A DNA stretch of 64,000 nucleotides from Achromobacter sp. B7 (GTDB lineage: Bacteria > Pseudomonadota > Gammaproteobacteria > Burkholderiales > Burkholderiaceae_B): positions 2,356,001 through 2,420,000 of the forward strand of contig NZ_CP032084.1 of assembly GCF_003600685.1 (NCBI RefSeq), written 5' to 3'. Positions 35,201-46,019 of this stretch are shown here, piece after piece (position 1 is the first letter of the stretch; the number at the start of each line of letters is the position of its first letter). Both the position numbers and the translations under genes were made by a program. Below the pieces are notes generated by a model. That model ran no database searches. It had not been told where the DNA came from and saw nothing but the letters and a program-made list of their open reading frames with translations.

Positions 35201-36396
35201 CGGCTTTTCAACGCGTCGTCGTGCTGGGGTCGACCGGGTCGATCGGTGAAAGCACGCTGGATGTGATTGCCCGCCACCCCGATCGGCTGGCGGTTTATGC
35301 GCTGTCCGCGTACAGCCGGATGGAACGCTTGGCGCAACAGGCCCAGGCCAGCGGCGCCGCTGTTGTCGTGGTGCCGGATGACGCGGCGCGCAAGCAATTC
35401 ACCGCCGCCTGGACAGGCAAGCAGCCGATGCCCGAAATCCGCGTCGGCGCCCAGGCGCTGGCGGACACCGCGGCCGACCCGGAATGCGATTCGGTCATGG
35501 CCGCCATCGTCGGCGCTGCCGGTTTGCCCGCCGCGCTGGCGGCTGCCCGCAGCGGCAAGCGCGTGTTGCTGGCCAACAAGGAAGCCCTGGTCGCGGCCGG
35601 GTCCTTGTTCATGCAGGCCATCCGCGACCACGGCGCCGAGCTGCTGCCCATCGACAGCGAGCACAACGCCATTTTCCAATGCCTGCCTCACGGCGGGCGG
35701 GCGCAAGCGCCCGATGCACCCGCCCCGGGCGTGCGCCGTCTGCTTCTGACGGCCTCTGGCGGCCCGTTCCGCGGACGCGACCTTGAAGACCTGCACGATG
35801 TGACGCCCGCCCAGGCATGCGCCCATCCCAACTGGAGCATGGGCCGCAAGATCTCGGTGGACTCGGCCACCATGCTGAACAAAGGCCTGGAAGTGATCGA
35901 GGCGCATTGGCTGTTCGCCATGCCGGCCGATCGCATCGAAGTCGTGGTGCACCCGCAAAGCGTCGTGCATTCGATGGTCGAATACGACGACGGTTCGGTG
36001 TTGGCGCAGCTGGGGCAGCCCGACATGCGCACGCCCATCGCCTACGGGCTGGGCTTTCCCGACCGCCTGGCCAGCGGCGTGGGCCCGCTGGACCTGACGC
36101 GTCTGGGCCGGCTGGATTTCGAAAAGCCCGATCTGGCTCGCTTTCCCTGCCTGGGGCTGTCTTTTGCCGCGCTGCGGGCCGGGCAGGGCGCCTGCGTGGC
36201 GCTGAACGCCGCCAACGAAGTCGCCGTGGCGGCATTCCTGGATGGCCGCCTTCCCTACACCTGGATCGCGCGCGTCATTGAAGCCACCCTGGAGTGGCAA
36301 GCCGCCCGGGCATCTGTTACGCTCAACAGTCTTGACGAAGTGCTGGCGCTGGATGCCGACGCGCGCATCTTCGCCGGTAACCTTGGGCTGGCCTGA
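35197..36396 (+). CDS. dxr: 1-deoxy-D-xylulose 5-phosphate reductoisomerase
   Basis: Dxr makes 2-C-methyl-D-erythritol 4-phosphate in the MEP isoprenoid pathway and is the fosmidomycin target. The 399 residues show the NADPH motif [15 protein letters not shown], the [12 protein letters not shown] segment, the SGGPFRG loop and [20 protein letters not shown]. Translation begins at a rare TTG (35197), overlapping the cdsA stop as TTGA, with GGAG 7 nt upstream. No ATG nearby is compatible with a full N-terminus. Confidence 0.97.
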   Translation: MTAFQRVVVLGSTGSIGESTLDVIARHPDRLAVYALSAYSRMERLAQQAQASGAAVVVVPDDAARKQFTAAWTGKQPMPEIRVGAQALADTAADPECDSVMAAIVGAAGLPAALAAARSGKRVLLANKEALVAAGSLFMQAIRDHGAELLPIDSEHNAIFQCLPHGGRAQAPDAPAPGVRRLLLTASGGPFRGRDLEDLHDVTPAQACAHPNWSMGRKISVDSATMLNKGLEVIEAHWLFAMPADRIEVVVHPQSVVHSMVEYDDGSVLAQLGQPDMRTPIAYGLGFPDRLASGVGPLDLTRLGRLDFEKPDLARFPCLGLSFAALRAGQGACVALNAANEVAVAAFLDGRLPYTWIARVIEATLEWQAARASVTLNSLDEVLALDADARIFAGNLGLA

Positions 36397-36439
36397 TGGC
36401 TGGCCCCGCTTGCTTCTGATTCCCTAGATCCCGATCCCG

Positions 36440-37771
36440 ATGCTTTTCACCCTGCTGGCCTTTGCGGTAGCGCTTGGCTCCCTGATCACCTTCCATGAGC
36501 TGGGGCACTATTGGGTGGCTCGGCTTTGCGGCGTCAAGGTGCTGCGGTTTTCGCTGGGCTTTGGCAAGGTCATCTTGCGTCGCACGGATAAAAACGGCAC
36601 CGAATGGGCCGTTTCGGCGTTGCCGCTGGGCGGCTACGTCAAAATGCAGGACGACGCGCCCGCCGGGGCCAGCCCGGCCGAGGCCGCCAGCGCCTTCAAC
36701 AACAAATCCGTGGGCAAGCGCATTGCCATCGTTGCCGCGGGCCCCATCTTCAACCTGATCCTGGCGGTCTTCCTGTACGCCGGCCTGAACATGGCCGGCA
36801 CGGACGAACCGCAGGCCATCATCGCCCAACCCGCTGCCGAGACGCCCGCTGCAAATGCCGGCCTGCTTGCGGGCGACCGCATCCTGGCCGTGGATGGCCA
36901 GGAAATTGCCTCGTGGTCCGACGCCCGCTGGCGCCTGATGGACGTCATGTCCACCGGCGGCCGCGCGCTGATCGAAGTAAGCACCCCGTCCGGCGCCGTC
37001 CAGCAACGCGAGCTCAATCTGCCGCCCAACGCCATGGACCCGTCCTCGGGCGATCCCCTGGCCGCTGCCGGCATCCGCCTGGCCCAGCCCAAGCCCGGCG
37101 TGCGCGCCGTGAACGACGGCGGCGAAGGGCAGGCGGCGGGCATGCGTACCGGTGACCTGATCGTGGCCATCAACGGCCAGCCCACGCCGGAAACGGGCTC
37201 GGTCATCAAGCAGATCCAGCAAAGCGCCGGGCAGACGCTGACGCTGACCCTGCTGCGCGATGGCGCCAATATTTCGCTGAACGTGACGCCGCGCGCTGAA
37301 ACGGTCAACGGCCAGGAAATCGGCCGCTTGGGCGTGCAACTGGGCGGCGACGTGCCGATGGTCACCGTTCGCTATGGCCTGTTCGAAAGCGTATGGCGCG
37401 GTGCCGTCCGCACCTGGGATACCGCCTGGTTCTCGCTGCGCATGATGGGCCGCATGGTCACCGGCGATGTCTCGTGGCGCAACGTCAGCGGCCCGGTCAC
37501 CATCGCCGACTACGCCGGCCAGACCGCCCGGATCGGCATTGTTGCGTATATCGCCTATATTGCCTTGATCAGTATCAGCCTGGGCGTACTAAATTTGCTG
37601 CCCATTCCTATGCTGGACGGCGGCCATCTGCTGTACTATCTCGTCGAAATTGTGCGGGGTAGCCCGCCGCCAGCGAGGTGGATCGATATCGGACAGCGCG
37701 CCGGCATAGGTTTATTGGCAGGCCTGATGGGCCTTGCGCTGTTCAACGATTTCACGCGTTTATTCACGTAA
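36440..37771 (+). CDS. rseP: Site-2 protease RseP
   Basis: RseP is the inner-membrane zinc protease that cuts RseA after DegS and releases sigma-E. The 443 residues have the zinc motif HELGH at 19-23 in the first transmembrane helix, two tandem PDZ domains (about 120-300; LLAGDRILAVDGQEI and MRTGDLIVAINGQP) and the third ligand motif LPIPMLDGGHL near residue 391. It precedes bamA, which is itself under sigma-E control in many relatives. Confidence 0.97.
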   Translation: MLFTLLAFAVALGSLITFHELGHYWVARLCGVKVLRFSLGFGKVILRRTDKNGTEWAVSALPLGGYVKMQDDAPAGASPAEAASAFNNKSVGKRIAIVAAGPIFNLILAVFLYAGLNMAGTDEPQAIIAQPAAETPAANAGLLAGDRILAVDGQEIASWSDARWRLMDVMSTGGRALIEVSTPSGAVQQRELNLPPNAMDPSSGDPLAAAGIRLAQPKPGVRAVNDGGEGQAAGMRTGDLIVAINGQPTPETGSVIKQIQQSAGQTLTLTLLRDGANISLNVTPRAETVNGQEIGRLGVQLGGDVPMVTVRYGLFESVWRGAVRTWDTAWFSLRMMGRMVTGDVSWRNVSGPVTIADYAGQTARIGIVAYIAYIALISISLGVLNLLPIPMLDGGHLLYYLVEIVRGSPPPARWIDIGQRAGIGLLAGLMGLALFNDFTRLFT

Positions 37772-37790
37772 ACGCGATTTAGCATAAAAT
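37763..37790 (+). promoter_or_regulatory. Candidate sigma-70 promoter for bamA
   Basis: TTCACG (37763-37768) and TAAAAT (37785-37790) with a 16-bp spacer, four and five matches to consensus, 34 bp before the bamA ATG. The -35 overlaps the end of rseP. I do not see a sigma-E-type GGAACTT element. Confidence 0.45.
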
Positions 37791-37824
37791 CCCCCGCCAT
37801 TTGCACGACCGAGGATACTCAAGG

Positions 37825-40158
37825 ATGTCTTTTCGCCGGATGTTTCATCACAAAAAGGGTGTACTGCCGGGTCTCATCGCCGCATTAATGCTGCCGGCCA
37901 TGGCCCAAGCCTTCGACCCTTTTGTCGTGCGGGATATCCGCGTAGAGGGTATTCAACGGACTGACGCCGGCACCGTCTTCGGTTATCTCCCCGTCAAGGT
38001 GGGCGAGAAATTCACCGAAGAAGAGGCCACCGAAGCCATCCGTCGCCTGTACGGCACGGGCTTTTTCACCGACGTGCAAATCCAGACGGACAACAACGTC
38101 GTGGTGGTCGTCGTGCAAGAGCGCCCGACCATCGCCTCTGTCAACTTCAACGGCATGCGCGAATTCGACTCCAAGGCGATCACCACGTCGCTGGGGCAGG
38201 TCGGTTTCGCCGAAGGCCGCATTTTCGATCGCTCGATGCTCGAGCGCGCGGAATACGAACTGAAGCAGCAATACCTGTCCAAGGGCAAGTACGGCGTTGA
38301 AGTCACCTCTACCGTGACGCCGCTGCCGCGTAACCGCGTGGGCGTGAGCTTCGACGTGTTTGAAGGGTCGGTTGCCCGCATCCAGGAAATCCGCTTCGTC
38401 GGCAACAAGGCCTTCTCGGAAAGCGACCTGCTTGACGAGTTCAAGCTGACGACGCCGGGCTGGTTGACCTGGTACACCGATACCGACAAGTATTCCCGCG
38501 AAAAGCTGGAAGGCGACCTTGAGCGCCTGCGTTCGTTCTACCTGGACCAGGGTTACCTGGAGTTCACGGTCGAGCCCCCGCAGGTCACCATTTCGCCTGA
38601 CCGCAAAGACATCCGCATTACGATTACCGTTCACGAAGGCGAGCCCTACAAGGTGCGCAGCGTGAAGCTGGCCGGCAACCTGCTGGGCCTGGACAAGGAA
38701 ATCAACGCCCTGGTGCAGACCAAGCCCAACGAGACGTTCTCGGCCGCCAAGGCCAACGACTCGGCCAAGGCCATTACCGACTACCTGGGCGAATTGGGCT
38801 ACGCCTTCGCCAACGTCAACCCGAATCCGCAGCTGGACCGCGCCAAGCACGAAGCCGACCTGACGTTCTACGTCGACCCGAGCCGCCGTGTGTACGTGCG
38901 CCGCATCCAGATCGGTGGCAACACCCGCACGCGCGACGAAGTCGTGCGCCGCGAAATGCGCCAGCAGGAAGCTGCCTGGTACGACGCCAAGGACATCAAG
39001 ACGTCCCGCGACCGCGTCGACCGCCTGGGTTATTTCAGCGACGTCAACGTCAAGACCGATCCCGTCCCCGGTTCGCCCGACCAGGTCGATGTGAACGTGG
39101 ACGTGAAAGAAAAGCCCACCGGCATGATCAACCTGGGCGTGGGCTACGGTTCATCCGAAAAGGCGATTCTGTCGGCCGGTATCAGCGAAGACAACGTTTT
39201 CGGCAGCGGCACCAACCTGACGCTGCAATTGAACACCAGCAAGACGAACCGCGCGGTCGTGCTGTCGCACACCGACCCGTACTGGACCAAGGAAGGCATC
39301 AGCCGCACGACGTCCGCGTACTACCGCGTGACCGAGCCCTGGAACAACAACGACGGCGACTACCGCGTCAAGGCGCTCGGCCTGGGCATGAACTTCGGCA
39401 TTCCCATTTCGGAATACGACCGGATCTTCCTGGGGGCCAACTACGAACACAACCAGATCGACCTGTTCACGAACTCGCCGCAGGCCTACCGCGACTTCGT
39501 AAGTCAGTACGGCGATTCGACGAACGCGGTCATCTTCAGCACCGGCTGGTCCAAGGACACGCGTGACAGCGCGCTGGCGCCGACCAAGGGCTCGTACACG
39601 CGCCTGAAGGCCGACGTATCCACCGTCGACCTGCAATACACGATGTTGACCGGCCAACAGCAGTACTTCGTGCCGCTGGGTGGCTCGTACACGCTGGCCT
39701 TGAACGGCATGGTCGATTGGGGCAACAGCTACGGCAGCAAGAATTACCCCGTCATCAAGAACGTGTATGCCGGCGGTATCGGCACCGTTCGCGGGTATGA
39801 AGGGTCGTCGCTGGGTCCGCGCGATACGCTGACCGGCGATTACCTGGGCGGTACGCGTCGTGTCGTGGCCAACGCGCAGTTGTATCTGCCGTTCCCGGGC
39901 GCCACCAAGGACCGCACGCTGCGTTGGTTCATCTTCAGCGATGCAGGCCAGGTCGCTGCTGGCAGTGGTCTGAGCTGCACCCGCGGCCGCAATAACACCG
40001 AGGTCGAGGATCCTTGCGGCTGGCGTTTCTCGGCGGGTGTCGGCCTGTCGTGGCAGTCGCCGATGGGACCGTTGCAGCTGTCTTACGCGCGTCCGCTGAA
40101 CTCCAAGCAGGGTGACGACAAGCAAAGCTTCCAGTTCCAGATCGGTACCGGTTTCTAA
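37825..40158 (+). CDS. bamA: Outer membrane protein assembly factor BamA
   Basis: BamA is the core of the BAM complex that folds beta-barrel proteins into the outer membrane. The 777 residues have a signal peptide ending AMAQA, five POTRA domains (about 28-425) and an Omp85 beta-barrel whose loop-6 VRGYEGSS motif is present (TVRGYEGSSLGPRD). The protein ends in FQFQIGTGF with the terminal aromatic residue. The start at 37825 gives a normal signal peptide; the earlier TTG does not. Confidence 0.98.
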   Translation: MSFRRMFHHKKGVLPGLIAALMLPAMAQAFDPFVVRDIRVEGIQRTDAGTVFGYLPVKVGEKFTEEEATEAIRRLYGTGFFTDVQIQTDNNVVVVVVQERPTIASVNFNGMREFDSKAITTSLGQVGFAEGRIFDRSMLERAEYELKQQYLSKGKYGVEVTSTVTPLPRNRVGVSFDVFEGSVARIQEIRFVGNKAFSESDLLDEFKLTTPGWLTWYTDTDKYSREKLEGDLERLRSFYLDQGYLEFTVEPPQVTISPDRKDIRITITVHEGEPYKVRSVKLAGNLLGLDKEINALVQTKPNETFSAAKANDSAKAITDYLGELGYAFANVNPNPQLDRAKHEADLTFYVDPSRRVYVRRIQIGGNTRTRDEVVRREMRQQEAAWYDAKDIKTSRDRVDRLGYFSDVNVKTDPVPGSPDQVDVNVDVKEKPTGMINLGVGYGSSEKAILSAGISEDNVFGSGTNLTLQLNTSKTNRAVVLSHTDPYWTKEGISRTTSAYYRVTEPWNNNDGDYRVKALGLGMNFGIPISEYDRIFLGANYEHNQIDLFTNSPQAYRDFVSQYGDSTNAVIFSTGWSKDTRDSALAPTKGSYTRLKADVSTVDLQYTMLTGQQQYFVPLGGSYTLALNGMVDWGNSYGSKNYPVIKNVYAGGIGTVRGYEGSSLGPRDTLTGDYLGGTRRVVANAQLYLPFPGATKDRTLRWFIFSDAGQVAAGSGLSCTRGRNNTEVEDPCGWRFSAGVGLSWQSPMGPLQLSYARPLNSKQGDDKQSFQFQIGTGF

Positions 40159-40179
40159 GCGCGCCGTTACGCTTGAAAA

Positions 40180-40211
40180 CAAGGGAGGGGCCCCATGGCC
40201 CGGCTCCCTTG
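40180..40211 (+). terminator. Hairpin after bamA (weak terminator or processing site)
   Basis: CAAGGGAG pairs with CTCCCTTG, with further GGGCC/GGCCC pairing inside. Only a short T-rich stretch (CTGTTTAG) follows, so termination may be partial, allowing read-through into skp. Confidence 0.5.
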
Positions 40212-40267
40212 CTGTTTAGTGGCACAATACACACTTTGGCTTTGCCTTACTGGAAGGTGAGATTTTC

Positions 40268-40828
40268 ATGATGTCTGATTTCGCACTTAAATCATCGAAT
40301 ACGCCGCGCGCCAAGCGCCGTGGCAAGCTGGGCGGCTCCATTGCCCTGGTGGGTGCTCTCATTCTCGGTTCGGCTGCTGCGATTCCCGCGCAGGCTCAAA
40401 ACACCAAGATCGGCTTCGTCAACACCGAGCGGATCCTGCGTGAATCGGGCCCGGCCAAGACGGCGCAAAGCAAGATCGAAGCCGAATTCAAGAAGCGCGA
40501 CGACGAGCTCCAGCGCCTGAACAACAGCCTGCGTTCGCAAGCCGAGAAGTTCGACAAGGACGCTCCGGTTCTGTCGGAATCCGACCGCGTCAAGCGCCAG
40601 CGCGAACTGTCCAACCTGGATACCGACCTGCAACGCAAGCGTCGTGAATTCCAGGAAGACTTCAACCGCCGCCGCAATGAAGAGTTCTCGGGCATCGTCA
40701 CGAAGGCCAACGAGGCCATCAAGCGCATCGCCGAGCAAGAAAGCTACGACCTGATCATCCAGGACGCCGTGACGGTCAACCCGCGCATCGACATCACCGA
40801 CAAGGTGATTCAGAGCCTGGGCAAGTAA
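40268..40828 (+). CDS. skp: Periplasmic chaperone Skp (OmpH family)
   Basis: Skp is a jellyfish-shaped trimer that holds unfolded outer-membrane proteins on the way to BamA. The 186 residues have a signal peptide with cleavage after AQA (about residue 43), a small beta body (KIGFVNTERIL, YDLIIQDAVTV) and long coiled-coil arms rich in Arg, Glu and Lys. The order bamA-skp-lpxD is the usual one. The start may be either of the two adjacent ATG codons. Confidence 0.95.
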   Translation: MMSDFALKSSNTPRAKRRGKLGGSIALVGALILGSAAAIPAQAQNTKIGFVNTERILRESGPAKTAQSKIEAEFKKRDDELQRLNNSLRSQAEKFDKDAPVLSESDRVKRQRELSNLDTDLQRKRREFQEDFNRRRNEEFSGIVTKANEAIKRIAEQESYDLIIQDAVTVNPRIDITDKVIQSLGK

Positions 40829-40845
40829 GCAGCACCCGTCACACC

Positions 40846-41943
40846 ATGCCGGTTTTACTGGATCTTGCTCGCGCGCCGACTCTTGAAGCACTGTTGAGCG
40901 CCGCCAATACCCAGGGTATGGACTGGCGCATCAGCGCGCCCCAGGGCGCGGAACCTTTCAAGGTCTGCGGTATCGGGACGCTGTCTTCGGCGGGTAGCCA
41001 GGAAATCACGTTCCTGGCCAACCCCCGCTACCAGAGCCAACTGACCACCACGCAAGCCGGGGCGGTCATCGTCTCGGCCGACGTGGCCGAGGCGCTGGAA
41101 GCCCAGGGCGCCGATCGGCCGCCCTTTGCGCTGGTCGTCTGCAAACATCCCTATCTGCTGTATGCCCGTGTGGCCCAATGGTTCGACGCGGCGCGTCGTC
41201 CTGCGTTGCCGGGTTCCACGCATCCGTCCGCTGTTGTTGCGCCCGACGCCGTCCTTGAAGAGGGCGTGCGTATCGGCCCCAATTGCGTGGTCGAGGCGGG
41301 CGCCCGCATCGGTCGCGACACGGTCCTGGGACCGGGCTGCGTGGTCGGAGTGGGCTCGTCCATTGGTGCGGGCAGCCGCCTGCACGCACATGTCACCCTT
41401 TACGAAGGCGTGAAAGTGGGCGAGCGGGCCATCATTCACAGCGGCGCCGTGCTGGGCGCCGACGGTTTCGGCTTTGCGCCGGACCCGACGCTGGGGCAGG
41501 GCGCCTGGGGCAAGATTCCCCAGCTGGGCGGCGTGTCCGTGGGCAACGATGTCGAAATCGGGGCCAACACCACCGTCGACCGCGGCGCCTTGGACGACAC
41601 CGTGGTGTCGGACGGCGTCAAGCTGGACAACCAGATCATGGTGGCGCACAACGTGCGCATCGGCGCGCATACCGCCGTGGCGGCGTGCGTCGGCATCGCC
41701 GGCTCCACCACCATTGGCGAACGCTGCACCATCGGCGGCGCCGCGATGCTGTCGGGCCATTTGACCCTGGGCGACGACGTGCACATCTCGGGTGGCACGG
41801 CGGTCACCTCCAGCATCACCAAGCCAGGCCGCTATACCGGGGTGTTCCCGTATGCCGAGCATGGCGACTGGCAGCGCAACGCCGCCGTGATACAACAGTT
41901 GGCGCAACTGCGCCGCCGCGTGCGCACGCTGGAAAAAGACTAG
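40846..41943 (+). CDS. lpxD: UDP-3-O-(3-hydroxyacyl)glucosamine N-acyltransferase
   Basis: LpxD adds the second acyl chain in lipid A synthesis. The 365 residues have an N-terminal uridine-binding domain (about 1-105) and a left-handed parallel beta-helix of hexapeptide repeats. The catalytic-His region is [13 protein letters not shown] and the substrate-binding region is [12 protein letters not shown]-terminal helix binds ACP. It starts 17 bp after skp. Confidence 0.97.
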   Translation: MPVLLDLARAPTLEALLSAANTQGMDWRISAPQGAEPFKVCGIGTLSSAGSQEITFLANPRYQSQLTTTQAGAVIVSADVAEALEAQGADRPPFALVVCKHPYLLYARVAQWFDAARRPALPGSTHPSAVVAPDAVLEEGVRIGPNCVVEAGARIGRDTVLGPGCVVGVGSSIGAGSRLHAHVTLYEGVKVGERAIIHSGAVLGADGFGFAPDPTLGQGAWGKIPQLGGVSVGNDVEIGANTTVDRGALDDTVVSDGVKLDNQIMVAHNVRIGAHTAVAACVGIAGSTTIGERCTIGGAAMLSGHLTLGDDVHISGGTAVTSSITKPGRYTGVFPYAEHGDWQRNAAVIQQLAQLRRRVRTLEKD

Positions 41944-42010
41944 AGCGCGCAATTGCCGCCTGGGCGTGCACGCGCCAAAATTATTTCATCTCGCAGGAAA
42001 GCATAGAAAA

Positions 42011-42466
42011 ATGGAACTCGACATCAAGGGGATCATGGAGAGGCTGCCGCATCGTTATCCGATGCTGCTGATTGATCGCGTCGTCGAAATGGTGCCCGGC
42101 AAGTCTATTGTCGCCATCAAGAATGTCTCGATCAATGAACCGTTTTTCAACGGCCACTTCCCCCACCATCCGGTGATGCCGGGCGTGCTCATCGTGGAAG
42201 CCATGGCGCAAGCTTCGGCACTGTTCTCGTTCACGGACGAAAACGGCGGCCTCAAATGCGATAGCTCCAAGACGGCCTACTATCTGGTCGGCGTCGACGG
42301 CGCGCGCTTCCGCCGCCCCGTGGTGCCGGGTGATCAACTGCGCATCGAAGTCGAAGCCGAACGTCTGAGCCGCAGCATCTGTAAGTACGCCGCGCGCGCG
42401 ACGGTCGACGGACAAGAAGTGGCGTCCGCCAAGCTGATGTGCGCGATTCGCAGCCTGGAAGAGTAA
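42011..42466 (+). CDS. fabZ: 3-hydroxyacyl-ACP dehydratase FabZ
   Basis: FabZ dehydrates 3-hydroxyacyl-ACP in fatty acid elongation and competes with LpxA/LpxD for hydroxyacyl-ACP. The 151 residues have the hotdog-fold active site [20 protein letters not shown], with the catalytic His and Glu. The ATG at 42011 ([19 protein letters not shown]) is the correct start; the longer frame from 41966 is not needed. lpxA starts at the next base after its stop. Confidence 0.97.
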   Translation: MELDIKGIMERLPHRYPMLLIDRVVEMVPGKSIVAIKNVSINEPFFNGHFPHHPVMPGVLIVEAMAQASALFSFTDENGGLKCDSSKTAYYLVGVDGARFRRPVVPGDQLRIEVEAERLSRSICKYAARATVDGQEVASAKLMCAIRSLEE

Positions 42467-43261
42467 ATGGCAGGAAACATCCATCCCACCGCAGTCGTTG
42501 ATCCGGCGGCAAAAATTGACCCGAGCGCCGTAATCGGCCCGTTCGCAATGGTGGGGCCAGACGTCACCATCGGAGCAGGGACCGAAATCGGCCCCTACTG
42601 CATGGTTGACGGCGTCACGACCATCGGGCGCGACAATCGTTTTTACCGCTACTGCTCGATCGGCGGCATGCCGCAAGACAAGAAGTACGCCGGTGAAAAG
42701 ACGCGCCTGACGATCGGCGACCGCAATACCGTGCGCGAATTTGTCACGCTGAACACGGGCACCGTCCAAGATGGCGGCGAAACGACGCTGGGCAGTGACA
42801 ACTGGATCATGGCGTATGTGCACGTGGCGCATGACTGCCACGTCGGCAGCCACACCATTCTGGCCAACTCGGTGCAGCTGGGCGGCCACGTGCATGTGGG
42901 CGACTGGGCCATCATCGGCGGCCTGACCGGCGTGCACCAGTTTGCCCGCGTGGGCGCGCACACCATGACGGGCGGCAACAGCTCGTTGATGCAGGATTCG
43001 CCGCCGTTCGTGCTGGCGGCGGGCAACCCGTGCCGGCCGGTGGGCATCAACGTCGAAGGCCTGAAGCGTCGCGGCTTTACCCCCGTGATGATTTCGGCCC
43101 TGCGCGAAGCCTACAAGATCATCTACCGCCGTGGTTTGCCGCTGGACGCCGCGCGCGCTGAATTGCACAAGCGCCAACAAGAAATTCCCGAAGCGGCCGA
43201 GCATCTGCAAACGCTGCTGGATTTCCTGGACGTCGCCTCGCGCGGCATCATTCGCCCATGA
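42467..43261 (+). CDS. lpxA: UDP-N-acetylglucosamine acyltransferase
   Basis: LpxA starts lipid A synthesis by O-acylating UDP-GlcNAc. The 264 residues are hexapeptide repeats (IHPTAVVDPAAKIDPSAVIG) with the catalytic His region VHVAHDCHVGSHT and the acyl-ruler region GGNSSLMQDSPPF. It overlaps lpxB by 4 bp (ATGA). Confidence 0.98.
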   Translation: MAGNIHPTAVVDPAAKIDPSAVIGPFAMVGPDVTIGAGTEIGPYCMVDGVTTIGRDNRFYRYCSIGGMPQDKKYAGEKTRLTIGDRNTVREFVTLNTGTVQDGGETTLGSDNWIMAYVHVAHDCHVGSHTILANSVQLGGHVHVGDWAIIGGLTGVHQFARVGAHTMTGGNSSLMQDSPPFVLAAGNPCRPVGINVEGLKRRGFTPVMISALREAYKIIYRRGLPLDAARAELHKRQQEIPEAAEHLQTLLDFLDVASRGIIRP

Positions 43262-44454
43262 ACACTCGGATCGGCATGGTGGCCGGCGAGCCTTCGGGCG
43301 ACTTGCTGGCCGGTCGGATCATTGCCGGTCTGCAAGCCCGCGATGCCAGCGTGCAGTGCGAAGGCATCGGCGGCCCGCAAATGCAGGCCCGCGAATTTGA
43401 CGCCTGGCATCCCATGCACGCGCTGACCGTGTTCGGCTACGTCGATGCGCTCAAGCGCCTGCCCAGCTTGCTGAGCACCTATCGCGACGTCAAGCGCCGC
43501 TGGCTGGCCGAGCCGCCCAAGGTCTTCGTGGGCATCGATGCCCCCGACTTCAACCTGCGGCTGGAACATCAGCTACGCCTGGCCGGTACCCCTACGGTGC
43601 ATTTCGTCGGCCCGTCCATCTGGGCGTGGCGCTACGAACGCATTCATAAGATCCGTGAATCCGTGTCGCACATGCTGGTGCTTTTCCCGTTCGAGGAAGA
43701 GATCTACCGCAAGGAAAACATTCCGGTCACCTACGTGGGCCACCCGCTTGCCGGCGCCATCCCGATGCAGCCGGACCGCGCCGCCGCGCGCGCAAGCCTG
43801 GGCATCGACCCGAACGCGCGCGTGCTGGCGATTTTGCCCGGTAGCCGTTCGTCCGAAATCCGCCTGCTGGCGCCGCGCTTTTTGCAGGCTGCCCAGCTGT
43901 TGATGAAGAAAGATCCCGCCCTGCAGTGCGTCGTGCCGATGGTTAACGACCAGCGCCGCGCCGAATTCCAGGCGATTCTGGCTCAGCACCCGGTGCCCGG
44001 CCTTCGCTGCATTACCGCCGACGACCTGCATGGCGCCGGCGGCGATCGCAAGGCGCCCGTGGCATGGTCCGTGATGGAAGCGGCCAACGCGGTGTTGGTG
44101 GCCAGCGGCACGGCCACGTTGGAAACGGCGCTGTACAAGCGCCCCATGGTGATTTCGTACGTGTTGTCGCCCTGGATGCGCCGCATCATGACGTGGAAGT
44201 CGGGGCAGCAGCGGCCTTACCTGCCGTGGGTGGGCCTGCCCAATGTGCTGTTGCGCGATTTCGCGGTGCCTGAATTGCTGCAAGACGACGCAACGCCCGA
44301 AAAGCTGGCCGAGGCGACCTGGGCGTCCTTGACCGACGATGCGCTGATCGCCCGCGTCGAGGCCCGCTTTACCGCCATGCACCAGGAATTGCTGCGCGAC
44401 ACGCCGGCCCTGGCGGCTCAGGCGATTCTGGAGGTGGCGGGTGGAGCAGCCTGA
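43258..44454 (+). CDS. lpxB: Lipid-A-disaccharide synthase
   Basis: LpxB, a GT-B family glycosyltransferase, joins UDP-diacylglucosamine and lipid X. The 398 residues begin with [20 protein letters not shown] and contain [20 protein letters not shown]-type [22 protein letters not shown] and [18 protein letters not shown]. It overlaps rnhB by 14 bp. Confidence 0.98.
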   Translation: MNTRIGMVAGEPSGDLLAGRIIAGLQARDASVQCEGIGGPQMQAREFDAWHPMHALTVFGYVDALKRLPSLLSTYRDVKRRWLAEPPKVFVGIDAPDFNLRLEHQLRLAGTPTVHFVGPSIWAWRYERIHKIRESVSHMLVLFPFEEEIYRKENIPVTYVGHPLAGAIPMQPDRAAARASLGIDPNARVLAILPGSRSSEIRLLAPRFLQAAQLLMKKDPALQCVVPMVNDQRRAEFQAILAQHPVPGLRCITADDLHGAGGDRKAPVAWSVMEAANAVLVASGTATLETALYKRPMVISYVLSPWMRRIMTWKSGQQRPYLPWVGLPNVLLRDFAVPELLQDDATPEKLAEATWASLTDDALIARVEARFTAMHQELLRDTPALAAQAILEVAGGAA

Positions 44455-45049
44455 ATTGTTCGCGGCCCCCGTGCAACCCGCCATGGTGACGGCGGGCGTG
44501 GACGAGGCGGGCCGTGGCCCGCTTGCCGGCGCGGTCTATGCCGCGGCGGTGATCCTGAACCCGGCGCGGCCCATTGATGGGCTGGCCGATTCCAAGGTGC
44601 TTAAAGCCGCCACCCGCGAGGCGCTGGCGCTTGAGATCCAGGAATACGCCCTGGCCTGGTGCGTTGCCACTGCCAGCGTGCAGGAAATCGATACCCTGAA
44701 CATCCTGCGGGCCACGATGCTGGCCATGCAACGGGCGGTGCAGGGCTTGTCCTTGCCCGCGCAACTGGCCTTGGTGGACGGCAACCAGGCGCCCAAGCTG
44801 GGTTGCACCGTGCAGACGGTCATCAAGGGCGATGCGCTGGTGCCGGCAATTTCCGCTGCCTCCATCCTGGCCAAGACCGCGCGCGATGCCGATCTGGTGC
44901 GCCTGCACAGCCTGTATCCGCAATACGCCTTCGACCAGCACAAGGGCTACGGCACCGCGCTGCACCTGCAAATGCTGCGCGAACACGGCCCTTGCGCGGA
45001 ACACCGCCGCAGCTTCGCTCCGATCAAAGCGTTTGGCCTGGCGTCATGA
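44441..45049 (+). CDS. rnhB: Ribonuclease HII
   Basis: RNase HII cuts at ribonucleotides in DNA duplexes. The 202 residues have the [17 protein letters not shown] motif with the catalytic Asp-Glu pair and [10 protein letters not shown] with another Asp. [13 protein letters not shown] and HKGYGTALH follow. The GTG start at 44441 has GGAGG upstream. It ends in an ATGA overlap with the next gene. Confidence 0.96.
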   Translation: MEQPELFAAPVQPAMVTAGVDEAGRGPLAGAVYAAAVILNPARPIDGLADSKVLKAATREALALEIQEYALAWCVATASVQEIDTLNILRATMLAMQRAVQGLSLPAQLALVDGNQAPKLGCTVQTVIKGDALVPAISAASILAKTARDADLVRLHSLYPQYAFDQHKGYGTALHLQMLREHGPCAEHRRSFAPIKAFGLAS

Positions 45050-45834
45050 AGCACATCAGTTCCCGCGACAATCCGGCGGTCAAGGCCTTGGCCAAACTGG
45101 CCGGCACGGCCGGCAAGCGCGGCGCGCCCGTGTTGCTGGACGGCGTGCACCTGTGCCAGGCCTGGTTGCAGCACCACGATGCGCCGGACCAGGCCATCTT
45201 CGATGTGGATCGCCTGGCGCAACCCGATATCGCTGCATTGGCAGCCGCGGTTCCCGACGCCCGCTGCCTGGCGCTGGACGCGCGCCTGATGCAGTCGCTG
45301 GCCAGCGTGGAAAGCGCGCAGGGCGTGGCCTTTCTGGTCACTCCCACGCCGTTGGAATTGCCGGCCGACATCGACGAAAACTGCGTGCTGTTCGACCGTA
45401 TCCAAGACCCCGGCAACGTCGGCACGCTGCTGCGCACCTGCGCGGCGGCGGGCGTGAAACGTGTGTTCCTGGCAACGGGTACCGCCGCCGCGTGGTCGCC
45501 CAAGGTCCTGCGCAGCGGCCAAGGCGCGCACTTCGCGCTGGCCATCCACGAACACGTTGACCTGCCCGCCTTGTTGCCCAGCCTGCGCGTGCCGCTGGTA
45601 GCGACCGCCCTGGAAGGCGCGCAGAACCTGTACGAAGGCGCGTTGCCGGCCCGGTGCGCCTGGGTCTTCGGGCACGAGGGCCAGGGCGTGGATCCCGCTT
45701 TGCTTGCCGCCGCCCGGCTCAAGGTCTGCATCCCCCACGACATGGCCGCCGTCGAGTCCCTGAACGTCGGCGCGGCTGCCGCGATCTGCCTGTTCGAGCA
45801 GCGGCGCCAAGCGCTTGCCCGCGCGGAATACTGA
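45046..45834 (+). CDS. SpoU-family (TrmH/RlmB-like) RNA 2'-O-methyltransferase
   Basis: The 262-residue protein has an N-terminal substrate-binding domain and a SPOUT methyltransferase domain. The motifs are [20 protein letters not shown] (motif 1), [10 protein letters not shown] (motif 2) and [20 protein letters not shown] (motif 3), which forms the trefoil-knot SAM site. It methylates tRNA or 23S rRNA, but the target cannot be told from sequence. It is coupled to rnhB and followed by a 330-bp gap with a 12-bp tandem array. Confidence 0.92.
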   Translation: MKHISSRDNPAVKALAKLAGTAGKRGAPVLLDGVHLCQAWLQHHDAPDQAIFDVDRLAQPDIAALAAAVPDARCLALDARLMQSLASVESAQGVAFLVTPTPLELPADIDENCVLFDRIQDPGNVGTLLRTCAAAGVKRVFLATGTAAAWSPKVLRSGQGAHFALAIHEHVDLPALLPSLRVPLVATALEGAQNLYEGALPARCAWVFGHEGQGVDPALLAAARLKVCIPHDMAAVESLNVGAAAAICLFEQRRQALARAEY

Positions 45835-45947
45835 CGCAGCCGTCATTTTTCGTCCCTTTTTTGAGCCGATTCGTTGATCCGGCCCCGCTTATACTCGCGC
45901 CTTGCTTAAGACGCGAGCCTGGCGCAAATACGTTGCACCGACGGCAC

Positions 45948-46019
45948 GCGGACGATCCAGCGGAGAATCCAGCGGACGAACAAGCGGACGAACAAGCGGA
46001 CGAACAAGCGGACGAACAA
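45948..46019. repeat. Six-unit 12-bp tandem array after the SpoU methylase gene
   Basis: Four exact copies of GCGGACGAACAA (45972-46019) are preceded by two diverged ones, GCGGACGATCCA and GCGGAGAATCCA. The array fills the middle of the 45835-46164 gap. The unit is a multiple of three, so all frames stay open through it, producing spurious repeat peptides (DEQA, SGRT, LVRP). I see no credible gene in the gap. Confidence 0.9.

Noticed and set aside
45948..46019. Possible CRISPR-like array
   Set aside because: Units are 12 bp, contiguous and without spacers, and no cas gene is nearby. It is a tandem repeat.
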